Source of the DNA: Tieghemiomyces parasiticus
Taxonomy: Eukaryota > Kickxellomycota > Dimargaritomycetes > Dimargaritales > Dimargaritaceae
DNA: 27,091 bases
Direction: 5' to 3'
Assembly (NCBI GenBank): GCA_027575765.1
Contig: JANBPT010000650.1
Coordinates: 1 to 27,091, forward strand
Position numbers and translations under genes: made by a program. Below, one piece after another: positions 1 to 8,771 of the stretch. Numbering within the stretch: position 1 is the stretch's first letter; every line of letters begins with the position of its first letter. The notes under the pieces were generated by a model. It worked only from the letters and a program-made list of their open reading frames with translations. It was not told where the DNA came from and did no database searches.

Positions 1-93
1 CGTGTCTTGCTACGTGCCCTACAGATCCGGCCCCACGTGCAGCAGTTTACCGCGGAGATTGTCGAGGTAGAGCAACTACCTGACGCGGAGTAG
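1..93 (+). CDS. 3' end of an unidentified protein-coding gene (partial)
   Basis: Frame 1 is open from the window edge to a TAG at 91-93 and encodes 30 residues that end in the acidic tail VEVEQLPDAE. Codons are GC-rich and amphipathic (Leu, Arg, Gln, Val), like the other exons here. A consensus AATAAA follows at 183-188, as expected for a gene end. The piece is too short to assign to a family, and it may be only the last part of a terminal exon. No function is proposed. It could also be a chance open frame, although the poly(A) signal at the right distance supports a real gene end. Confidence 0.5.
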   Translation, partial: RVLLRALQIRPHVQQFTAEIVEVEQLPDAE

Positions 94-182
94 GCGGCTA
101 GGAAGGTGCTCGGTTCGATGTGTACCCCCACCCCCACCCCCAGAGCCTAATAATAAGGCTTCCCAGCTTGTAATAATGAAAA

Positions 183-188
183 AATAAA
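183..188 (+). terminator. Poly(A) signal AATAAA of the upstream partial gene
   Basis: A perfect AATAAA lies 90 nt after the stop codon of the partial plus-strand gene, within an A/T-rich patch that contrasts with the GC-rich coding DNA. Position and sequence fit a eukaryotic cleavage and polyadenylation signal. Confidence 0.55.
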
Positions 189-236
189 GTAATAAAAAGC
201 TATGGCTTGCAGTGAACGACTACATTCCATGATACG

Positions 237-242
237 TTTATT
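237..242 (-). terminator. Poly(A) signal AATAAA of the lipase gene
   Basis: Read on the minus strand, this is a perfect AATAAA about 130 nt after the lipase stop codon. It faces the plus-strand AATAAA at 183-188, so the two convergent mRNAs probably end within a few tens of bases of each other or overlap. Confidence 0.55.
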
Positions 243-372
243 CATGTAGGTGGGGGGGGGGGAGGATGGCTTGCAGTAATCTTATGTAAATGATAAAGGA
301 AGAAAGAGGAGAAATGATGATGTACAACAACGTCGCGGCGAGGGAAAAAAAAAAAAAAAGGAGACTTCTGGG

Positions 373-2968
373 CTAACGGAAGCTGGGCGTAGACTGGGCC
401 TGGCGGGAATCGCGATAGAAAGCGGAGCCTCGCGGTTCCTCGGCCACCGGACTGGCATCGCAGGGTCGAATGGCGTAGCCGAAGCCCTCCGGGTAGAGAG
501 GCGGTAGAAGCTGTCCGTTACTATTTCCATCCACGTCACCATTGCCACCGACGGGGGTTAGCGTGAACGCCGGCGGATGGGTAGTGGCACTGGTAGCAAA
601 CTCGGCGATGGCCGACGCGTCCGACCGAGAGGTGCGGGGCGAGGTGTACATGCGGCGCTGGTAGCCCCGCCAGGGGGCCGCCGCCGCCGCCGCCGTGGAG
701 GGGTACGACATGGCTAGCGGGTCAGCCGGGCCGTTGCCGGTACCCTTCGGTTTGGTGGAGGCTGGTGTGGATGACGGAGTGAAGTAGTCGGACCAGCCGC
801 TCTGATCGTCGCCCTTGACAACCCCTGCATCATTGAGGGGGTCCGATTTCCCATCGTCCGTATCGGTAGCGGTTCTGCCTTCCACTTCGAGGACCCCCGA
901 CAAGCCCGGTGACACATTGGCGTCGGGGCCGGTCGATCCGCCCTGCAGGGTGCGACACAGAGCACTGTGGGCATCACGCTGGGATCCTGAGAACGAGGCA
1001 GTAGTAGCCGTGTCGGTGGTAGGTGGGGTGGCGCGCACGGTCGTCCCGATGGGCCTCACGTGCGGCACTGGTTCGGTGGACACCAGTGGGCTGAGTGGGA
1101 GGGCGCGGCGGGGTGACACACGGCTCCGGCGAAGTCGGGTGTCGGCGTCGCGGGCGATACGTTCGGACCGCAACCGGTAAATGATACGGTCGAGCAGAAG
1201 TTCAACCTGGCAGTGGTTGCGGAGCACGGTGACACAGGGCCAGGTGGCCCGCTCGCCAAGCTGCTGGTACCGTCGGAGTGAGGCTATGGTGGGGTTGACA
1301 AGGACGCTGGCGTAGTCGGCTAGACTAATCTTGGGCATGATGGTCACGTCGCCAGAGTACTTTTGGGCCAGCATGGCCTCAACGCGGAACAGGATACGCG
1401 GGAGAACGGCGAGCTGCCGAAGTTGGCGCAGGCGGTACAGCACCTCCTGCGAAGTGAGACGGACAAGGGTGCGGAGCAGGCGGCGCCATCGCGAAGTGAA
1501 GGTGGCAGCGGCCGTGTTGGACAGGGCGAGAAAGGGCATTACGTAGGGGTTGACCTGGGACACTACGAAGTGGTTCACATTGAACAGCTCGGCCAGGCGC
1601 TGCATGGGTAGATCGTTCTGGACGGACCCGTCGATCCATTCCGTGTCGGCAGGTCCCCACGGTACGTAGTCCCCTGCCTTGTCTTTGGCCAAGATGGGGC
1701 CCGGCGCAAAAATGAGTGGGGCGGCGCAGGAGGCCGCGGCCGCCGACCAAATCACCACGTTGGGGGCCGTCAGGTAGTTGAGCAGATGCTGCGTCTCGTA
1801 CGTGGTGGACGTAGTCACGGTGATGTTGAGGATGCGTCGGGTGCGGTTATAGGCCTCCAGGAACGTTAGCTCGCCGATATTGTCGCGCAGACTGCGGATC
1901 AGGGCCCGGTTGCTGTACAGGGCGCCATGTTTGAGCAGGCGACCCAGGCAGTCCCAGGGGCGCCCCACCTCGGCGGGGTCGATTAGTTCGAGGTTAAGGG
2001 AACGCAACTGTAGAAGATCCTCAACCTGGTCGTCAGTGCACGTACACAGCATAGCGGCCATTATGGACCCAGCCGACGATCCGGAAATGACGCGCGGCAG
2101 GAGATGGGTCTCGTGAAGGCACTTGAGCACGCCCGCGTGGCACAAGCCGAACGTAGCCCCGCCACTCAGTAGCACAGCGGTCCGTCCGAAGGCCTGCCGG
2201 ACCTGGGAGAAGTAACCGTACTTGACGGCTAAAGGCACCTGGACTGATCCCAGGATGAATTCCAGGGACTGGACTACCTCATCGAGGTACTCCTCAATCA
2301 AGTGCTTGGTACCGATATGTGTGTAGGCGTAGAGCTGAGCATTGGTAGCGTAAGATATAGAAGAAGGAGACGGAGGGAGGGAGGGGAGTGAGTAGGTTGG
2401 TTTGAATGTGAAAGGACCGTAGTATCGGCAGCGGCAACCGATGTAGCCTGACTGGTACGTGGCACCTACTTTGGGCTTGCCCATGTGGCCCACGTTACGC
2501 GATACCAGGGTGCGCACCAGAAACATGCACTGCTGAACGTCGTCGGCGTACCGGGCAGTCCGCAGTTGCTCAATGTGGCTCTGGAGGAGCCGGTAGCCGT
2601 AGTCGTCCGAGACCGTGCGGGCTTTCCAGGCCTCATTGCCTTCCAGTACGTCTAGTTGCTGGGCCGCCGAGGCCCAGTCAGCGTAGGTTTTGGCGAGCTT
2701 CATACTGTGGTGGGCCCGGCGTTTCGGGTCGTGCAGACGGTGGTGCTGCCACGTCCGCACCAGGACCTGTGCAGAGAATAGTAGTAAAGTTCACACAGTG
2801 GGTTGAGTCCGGGTTAGCCTAAGGTGCATCCGGCCGTGCCAGCCCGAATACGTATTACTCGAGGGCAGAGACAGCGGACACTGGGCTGCAGGGAGGAGAG
2901 TTTACCTCGACGGTCAGGGTGAGCGGCCGAATGGCCAGCAGGAATGCCGACCATAGTAGAGCGAACAT
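373..2968 (-). CDS. TGL4: Tgl4/SDP1-type triacylglycerol lipase (DUF3336 + patatin domain)
   Basis: This is a lipid-droplet triacylglycerol lipase (Tgl3/4/5 and plant SDP1 family) that releases fatty acids from stored fat. Three exons are inferred: 2968-2906, 2766-2470 and 2334-373 (stop TAG at 375-373), all joined in phase 0, for 773 aa. Exon 1 encodes a 21-residue hydrophobic segment starting MFALLWSAFLL. Exon 2 encodes the DUF3336 part (HDPKRRA, ...AWKA, YGYRLL, ...RTLVSRNVGHMGKPK). Exon 3 opens with LYAYTHIGTKHLIEEY, a family hallmark, and then the patatin core: an oxyanion-type SGGATFG (about 177-183), nucleophile Ser207 in GSSAG, and Asp355 in the DGS motif of the Ser-Asp dyad, followed by NVNHFVVSQVNP. 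Residues from about 550 on are low-complexity (Ser/Thr/Pro, one Ala run) and probably disordered. Reading through intron 2 would give an unspliced frame 45 residues longer. The start is fairly secure, but in-frame ATGs upstream are possible. Whether it is the Tgl4 or Tgl5 orthologue cannot be told. Confidence 0.93.
2335..2469 (-). other. 135-nt phase-0 intron of the lipase gene, open in frame
   Basis: The donor GTAGGT begins at 2469 and the acceptor ...GCTCAG ends at 2335. The length is an exact multiple of three and there is no stop codon, so retention would add 45 residues. I call it an intron because the translated segment is basic, Cys/Tyr/Pro/Ser-rich and unlike the family, whereas removing it joins HMGKPK directly to LYAYTHIGTKH, the contiguous family pattern. 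Confidence 0.85.
2767..2905 (-). other. Intron 1 of the lipase gene (139 nt)
   Basis: The donor is GTAAAC and the acceptor TCTGCACAG. A GGCTAACCC branch-point-like element lies about 50 nt before the acceptor, with a pyrimidine-rich stretch after it. Splicing joins the hydrophobic exon 1 in phase 0 to VLVRTWQHHRLHDPKRR. Confidence 0.75.
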
Positions 2969-4320
2969 GGCGAGGACTCCCCGGGTAGCAACGTAGGGGA
3001 GGATGGAAGGAGTCGAGCAGTAGCAGCTATTGAGTGTGGCAGTAGGACTGATAGGCCTGTGGGCTCGGGGGAGGGGGGAGCACTCGAGGAATGAGGCGAT
3101 GGTGGAGATGTCGAAAAAGGGGTACGGAGGGTGGTGGTGGTAGTGGGGGGAGGAGAAATAAAAAAAAAAGACAACTAGGAAGCCGCGACGTGACTGGGTT
3201 TTACGGCAAAAAAGAGGCATTGAAGAGAGCGGGCGGGAGAGCGGCCGATAGGCGATGACTGGCGGGATATCCATCACACAGATACGCCAAGCCCCCCCCC
3301 CCACGCTGAGGCTGATGTAGTAGCGCTAAAGATGAGGTGAATACCACACCCTACCAGTCCGGAATACCGGGCCGATTAAGGCTATCGCAACCCCCCTTTC
3401 CGCATACTTACGGCGAGGATTTACTGCATAGCAAAACACAATAATAATAAAACTACGCTCTCCGAAGTCGATCCGCCATCGTTCCATGCTTTGATTCACC
3501 AGAGCAGGCACCTTGGACCCACTTAATGTTGGTGGGAGGGCTCATGTTATCTCCCCACATCCATCGTTACAACGGCACCACCATGTCTCTTTGACCCGAG
3601 TACCTCAACCGTGTTAGGCTCCACAGTCCTACTCCCTGCACTGTTAAGGCCTGAGAGATTGGCTGCCCCTCTCATACCCCACCCGGGGGTTTCACATGCC
3701 AACGGCGATGTCCACGGGTGATCGAGGGCGGGTGGCGTCAGGCGGTGACGGCGAGAGCTACATGAAACCTCCCACGTGACTTTGCACTTCCACACCATTG
3801 GGTTATATCCAGACGCTAATTAATTATTGCAGCGGTGACTTTGACACGACGATAAGGACTGGCCTTACGGAGCATACGCGCCCGTGTAGCGGGCCAGGGG
3901 GGGGGGAGGTGAATGGAGAGACGGGTGACGACCAGGATTTATACTGTGAGCACGCACTATTACATCGATGTAAAAGGTAAAATCAACGGGAAGCGTATAT
4001 ATGAGGTAGGACGGGAGCGAAGAGCGCGGGCAAAGTGAAGGTGTGATAACAGGCTTAATTCGAAGGTTCTCCCTGAAAACCCACATCAGGGGACACTAGA
4101 AAAAATATAGTAATGATAGTCAAGAATAGGAATGCAAAGCAGCGGTAGGAACGAATAAATGAAGGATGAATGGAGATGGGGATGGTCGGGGGGGGGGAGG
4201 GTGGAACGTAGGCGGATGATAACCCATGTAATAAAACAAAAAGCGGGGGGGGGGAGAGAGGACGCACTATTAGAATTAAAAAATTGAAGTGCACAAGTGG
4301 GCGGTTAGGAGGTTAAGGGC
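2969..4320. other. Intergenic: lipase 5' flank and Src1 3' flank, no gene supported
   Basis: This 1.35 kb lies between two minus-strand genes. Open frames here are short and unlike any family. Homopolymers are frequent: C at 3292-3302, G at 3897-3906, and further G runs near 4190 and 4245. A CACGTG E-box lies at 3773-3778 and a TATATA at about 3996-4001, neither placed convincingly for a promoter. I found no clear minus-strand AATAAA for the Src1 gene. Confidence 0.5.
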
Positions 4321-7242
4321 TCAGCGACGCTGCCTGGCACCGGCGGCAAAGAGTAGACCGTCTTCAACGGACATACCGGCGGTCCCGGCCCCACCACCAT
4401 CAGCACTAGCGGCGGTACCTTCAGCCGCGTTCCCTCCACTCAGTGGTAGTCCCCCCAATGATTGCTGCTGGAGAAGTTGGGCAGCACGGCCGGCGGCGGT
4501 CATTTCATCGCCGGACCCCACCGCCCCACCGTGCGTCGGCGGGTTCGTCCCGTTGGCGCCGAACGCGGGGGCCGCCCCGATCCACTCCCAAACCCGATGG
4601 GGTTCACCCTTGACCTGGGTCATCCGGACGCGCACGTTAGCGTTGTGCTCGACCCGCTTACGCACGCGCTCCCACAGCCGGTGACGGGCGGCCGCGGAGG
4701 CGGCATACGCCGGGGTGACCAGCACGTCCCGGAGCTGGGTGACCGACAGGGCATTGGACGGGTGCTGGGTCGGGTCGACGTAGTGCAGGTGTTCCTGTTG
4801 CACCAACCGCTGGACCGCCGCATGGACCAGTTCCTCCACCAGACGTGACTCGCGGACGTACCGGCGGTACCGCGCCCGGATGAACAGGACCACCGTCAGG
4901 ACCACCAGGAGACCCATCACCTCGCGCAGGTAGGTCGACAGAACGTGGAACAGGGCGTTCTTGACCCGACACCGCAGCGGCAGGTGCGCCACCCGTGAAA
5001 TCAGGTACAGGGTATCCTGCCCCGGCGCCGTTTCAATCAGCACGTACTCCACGCGGTCGTCCCACTGCTTAATATTGCGGAGCGCCAGCTGCCACACCTC
5101 GGCAAACTCGGCGTTCGACACGTCCGGCTCCTTGAGCGAGTACACCTGCGCGTACAGGTGGTCTTCCGGGAGCCCGCCGGCCTCCACCAAGGACACCTCG
5201 TCCTGCGTCTTGGTGAATCGATCGTACTGGCGCCAGTTGCACTGCAGTTGACCGAGCCGCTCGCTCAGCACGCGGAAGATCTCGTCGCTCACCTGCTCCA
5301 CTTTAGCCAGTTTAACCGTGTCCGGGATACACTGGTCCGGAAAGGGGAATACAGGGTTGGCCAGCGGGTGTGGACGTAGCATGAACCCTTCCTCACAGCG
5401 CGCGATGGTGCCGTCCGCGCAGACGGCGCGGTGCGGGCAAGGTATGCAACTGGGCTGTAGCACGGCGTGCAGGCGGGCCGGGTCACGTGGAAGCTGCGTT
5501 ACGTCTTCGGTCGTAAGGTCCGCCCAGTAGCCTACCGAGAGGCAAGGGTGGGCCGGCTCGTGCGCGTCGCAGTAGCCCATCCGGAACGACTCCTGACGGT
5601 GCCAAACCAGGCCACCGGCGGCCACCGCTAGGAGCAGGACGATCACGGAGAAGAGGAGTGACAGGCAGCCGCAGCCGTCGCGGTCTAAAGCGCTCCCGGC
5701 GTACAAATCGTCGCCGCCCTTCTTGAATCGACGCTTGAGGGCCGGGTGCACGGCCGGCGGGTCCGGAATGCTATCAGCCACATCGGGAGAGCTGTCCAGC
5801 AGGCGGGGGCGGACCTCGCCGTAGCTGTGGTGCGCCGTGGTGGTCCCCCCGGCGGGACTGGTGCGGTGCCTAACCCGCGGTGGGGATGGGGAGGTGGCCT
5901 TGACCGTCGCAGTGGTAACCGTGGTGGTGGTGGCGGTCGAACCGGGCGAGGCCGGCATGGGGTTCGTCTCGGGCTCCAGCGTGGCCGTAGCTTGCGTGGT
6001 GGATGTAGTAGGTCCGTCCTGGAACACGATGGGAATGGGCACCATAGACTTGCGGAACAGTGGAGGCGACCGCATGGCATAGGGACTGGGGGCCGCCGGC
6101 TCTGACGGGGCCGTAGGCACATCCTGGCTAAAGGTGAAGGGCTCGTCAGCCACCGACGGACGATCGGGGGTATCGACGGCGGCCGTCGAGGCCGCATGGC
6201 GCCGAGTCTTGGTGGTCTTCTTCTTGCGTAAGCGGGTGGCCCGGTCGGGCGTACGGTCCTCGGTGCCGCTCTGGAAGGGGTTCTCGTCAGAGAAAAAGCC
6301 GCTCTCCCAGCGCCGGTTCTGATCTTCGGTCGCCTTAACCTTCTTGGGCGGTGGTGAGGCCGTCGGGACCTGGGAGGTGGAGCGCGGGTTTCGCGCGGAG
6401 CGGAGACCTTCCGGGACGGCAGTCCCCTCGCGCACGGGAGACATGTACTCGCGGGCCTTGGCTACGGGAGACTGCAGCGGGCTGTCAATCTGAGCTGGCA
6501 TGTCGAAGGTGAGCTTCTCGACCCCCGGTGATTTGGCAGCGGCCTCTTCGTCCGCGTCTCCCAGATGGGCCTTGGCCGGTGTGACATTCAAGCCCAGGGA
6601 CGATTTCTTGCCCACGGCGGCCACGGTCTTGGCGCGGGCCTTGCTGCGTGGGGTACCAAGTACCTCCCGCTCGGACTTGCGTGGGGTAGCTGGGCGCTCG
6701 TCCTCGTCGTCGCTGAAGTCAATGACGGCCGCGGTGGTAGCGGCGGCGGCGCGAAGCGGGGTCTTACGGGCAGTGAGCTTACGCTTCCCCATGCGCGGCG
6801 ACGTGAGGTCGGTCTGGCGGGACGACGCCGGGCTCGGGGTACGCATACGGTCGCGGCGACCATTGCCGCGCTCGTCGGACGCCTCAGCGCTAGGCGCGGC
6901 CTCGCTCTCCTCTTCGATTGCCGCAGCTGCCCGCGTGCGGGATTTGGAGCGGGCTCGGAGCACACTCCTGGCCTTTTTGAGCGCCTTCCGGTTGGCGGCG
7001 TCCTCGGCACCAGGCATGAACTCCATACCCTCAGCGCTCGACGGGGCGGCAGCGGCGGCCCTGCGCTGTTTCCGCAGCTTGCTGGCCTGGCTAGCCACAT
7101 GGTCGGAGAACAGTTCCACTAGGACCCGCTTCTTGTCTAGGGAGCCGAACGGGACCTGATGGTCCACCAGGATCCGGCGGAGATCCACCACGCGGAGTTT
7201 GTTGGGATCAAACCCATCCTCCAAATAGTCGTAGTCGTCCAT
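4321..7242 (-). CDS. SRC1: Inner nuclear membrane protein Src1/Heh1 (HEH + MSC domains)
   Basis: This is a LEM/HEH-family integral protein of the inner nuclear membrane, related to yeast Src1/Heh1 and metazoan MAN1, which contributes to chromatin tethering, rDNA and telomere anchoring and nuclear-pore quality control. It is one open frame of 973 aa. Residues 1-50 (DYLEDGFDPNKL..., LRRILVDHQVPF) are the HEH helix-extension-helix domain and match yeast Src1 from the first residues, which fixes the start. Residues about 60-520 are disordered, with basic clusters (KRK 153-155, LRKKKTTKTRR about 338-348) that could serve nuclear import, and a motif ENPFQSGT (about 320-327). TM1 is about 526-548. 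A Cys-rich lumenal MSC region follows (Cys558, 567, 599, 602, 608, 616, 638). TM2 is about 773-789, and a MAN1-type winged helix ends in RVWEWIG (883-889). The last 85 residues are Gly/Ala-rich. The gene has no intron, unlike most neighbours. Confidence 0.96.
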   Translation of the reverse strand: MDDYDYLEDGFDPNKLRVVDLRRILVDHQVPFGSLDKKRVLVELFSDHVASQASKLRKQRRAAAAAPSSAEGMEFMPGAEDAANRKALKKARSVLRARSKSRTRAAAAIEEESEAAPSAEASDERGNGRRDRMRTPSPASSRQTDLTSPRMGKRKLTARKTPLRAAAATTAAVIDFSDDEDERPATPRKSEREVLGTPRSKARAKTVAAVGKKSSLGLNVTPAKAHLGDADEEAAAKSPGVEKLTFDMPAQIDSPLQSPVAKAREYMSPVREGTAVPEGLRSARNPRSTSQVPTASPPPKKVKATEDQNRRWESGFFSDENPFQSGTEDRTPDRATRLRKKKTTKTRRHAASTAAVDTPDRPSVADEPFTFSQDVPTAPSEPAAPSPYAMRSPPLFRKSMVPIPIVFQDGPTTSTTQATATLEPETNPMPASPGSTATTTTVTTATVKATSPSPPRVRHRTSPAGGTTTAHHSYGEVRPRLLDSSPDVADSIPDPPAVHPALKRRFKKGGDDLYAGSALDRDGCGCLSLLFSVIVLLLAVAAGGLVWHRQESFRMGYCDAHEPAHPCLSVGYWADLTTEDVTQLPRDPARLHAVLQPSCIPCPHRAVCADGTIARCEEGFMLRPHPLANPVFPFPDQCIPDTVKLAKVEQVSDEIFRVLSERLGQLQCNWRQYDRFTKTQDEVSLVEAGGLPEDHLYAQVYSLKEPDVSNAEFAEVWQLALRNIKQWDDRVEYVLIETAPGQDTLYLISRVAHLPLRCRVKNALFHVLSTYLREVMGLLVVLTVVLFIRARYRRYVRESRLVEELVHAAVQRLVQQEHLHYVDPTQHPSNALSVTQLRDVLVTPAYAASAAARHRLWERVRKRVEHNANVRVRMTQVKGEPHRVWEWIGAAPAFGANGTNPPTHGGAVGSGDEMTAAGRAAQLLQQQSLGGLPLSGGNAAEGTAASADGGGAGTAGMSVEDGLLFAAGARQRR

Positions 7243-8759
7243 GCGGCGGGCGTGACTAAGGTGCGGCGGGGAAGGGGCTGGGTGAGGGTAGTTGAATAAA
7301 CTTGCAGTAGACGAGCTGGGAGACTGGGGGCAATGCTTTAAACGTGACGTTAAATGCTAACGGTAGGCGCTTGGTGATGGAAGGGTCGAAGTAACCTGAG
7401 GGTGGCAACGGATAAAAGTGGAGGGAAGGGGTGTGTACTAGGGAAGGCCAGGCCGTGAGGAATACTGGGGTGGCACGCGGCTGGCAATGACGACGTTGGT
7501 AAGTATACTATGGGTATGCACGTATTGAGGCCGATACGATGGGTGGGAAGGCGATCGGGGGGAGCTGGAGGGCGCGGTACTCGAGACTATGGGCAATGCA
7601 GCCCGGCCACTGATGTGATAAACTGGTTTGGGACAAGGTGTAGGCGGAGTGCCAAGTGGAGTAGAGAAGCGGATCACGGCTAGCAAAGGCGGTAGTGCGT
7701 AGTTGTAGGTTGGCAACCCACTGAGTCTACAGCGCGAGGCCAGCGCTCCGCATCAGCACCGTGTAAATTTTTGCACCATAGCCACTGGGCGCTGGCCAAG
7801 CTCCCTTGTACATGGGCCGCCTGTGTGCAGGGGAGATGGGAGGCACAGAGGCCTGGAAAATAGCACCGATGGGTCTACCGAGACTGTGGGGGGGGGAGGG
7901 GAGGCATAGCTGAACCAAAACAAAAACATTGGTCCGCTCTAGGCGGGGGGTGAGGGAATAGCGGGCAGGGGCTGGGTGGAGGAGAAGGGCCGATTCTGGA
8001 GGGGAGAGCGGGCCATTGAAGCACTGGAAGGTGAGAGTGGAAGGCCAATAACAGACACAGGGGAGAAGGAGAAGGTTCCACACCAAATGTGGAAGGAGGC
8101 GACGCAAGCGGGGCCCACTGCCTAACGGCCACGTCAACTGCCTCGTGTCTCTGCGATCCGATCGCCCGTGGCCTCGGCTCGCAGCGCCAACAACCAGCAG
8201 GGCCAGCGCTTCGAGAAGCCGGCCGGCTCTCCCGCAGGTCACTGGTGCTAGCTACTGCGGGGCCCTCAGCAGAGCAGGTATGCATATCTAAAAGGTGGGG
8301 GCATCGGCCGCCCTGCCGCAGCAAGTCGCCCGGTCCACCCCAACTAAATGCCGCAGTCTCCCAGAGATCCAGTAGCCAGTGCCGCAGGCCGTGAGGGGCG
8401 GCGGCGACCTGGTCGAAACATACCACCTACGGCCATGGCCTGCTCGTCACCGGCAGCGCTAAGACGGTGGCGGTTTGTCATGGGCAGCAGGTAGAGGGGG
8501 CCCAGTCGTTGTAAACCTGCGGATGAACTTCCATCGCAAGTGCTCAATGTACCGAGCTGCCGTGTCTGTCTTTCAAGCGCCGGGGGGTCGGGGCATGTAA
8601 AACCACACTCTAGCGATCCACGACCGGCAAAGCATGGCCAGTCTCTGCGACCCGGTCCCCATAGGGTTGCACCAGTCTCGGTTGATCTACTATCCTACAC
8701 TCGTACCTTGCTGGCGGTATGATAGGCAGTGGGCATGGCTGATCTGACATCCTATTTGA

Positions 8760-8771
8760 GATCACGTGATC
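8760..8771. promoter_or_regulatory. 12-bp perfect palindrome GATCACGTGATC with central E-box
   Basis: It contains CACGTG flanked symmetrically by GAT/ATC, the form bound by bHLH factors such as yeast Cbf1. It is far from both flanking start codons (1.5 kb from Src1, 3.1 kb from the SWIRM gene), so a role is only possible. Confidence 0.3.

Larger units (their letters stand above)
94..372. other. Convergent 3' intergenic region with two facing poly(A) signals
   Basis: This 279-bp gap separates the plus-strand gene ending at 93 from the minus-strand lipase gene ending at 373. It holds AATAAA on the plus strand (183-188) and AATAAA on the minus strand (read from 242 to 237). It also has an 11-base G run (252-262), a 15-base A run (345-359), and a 12-bp direct repeat, ATGGCTTGCAGT, at 202-213 and 266-277. 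No open frame of interest was seen. Confidence 0.6.

Noticed and set aside
2969..3304. In-frame upstream extension of the lipase (additional ATGs ahead of 2968)
   Set aside because: The extension translates homopolymer-rich DNA (Phe, His, Pro and Ser runs) with no conservation, whereas the start at 2968 gives a compact hydrophobic N-terminus feeding directly into DUF3336.
6500..7159. 219-codon open frame antisense to SRC1, plus others antisense to its middle
   Set aside because: They are reverse-frame shadows of a GC-rich coding exon; the sense strand has a clear conserved protein.
7727..8426. Two overlapping minus-strand open frames of 171 and 183 codons
   Set aside because: They overlap each other in different frames, pass through G runs, and give Arg/Pro/Ser-rich sequences with no domain. 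They look like GC-rich noncoding DNA.
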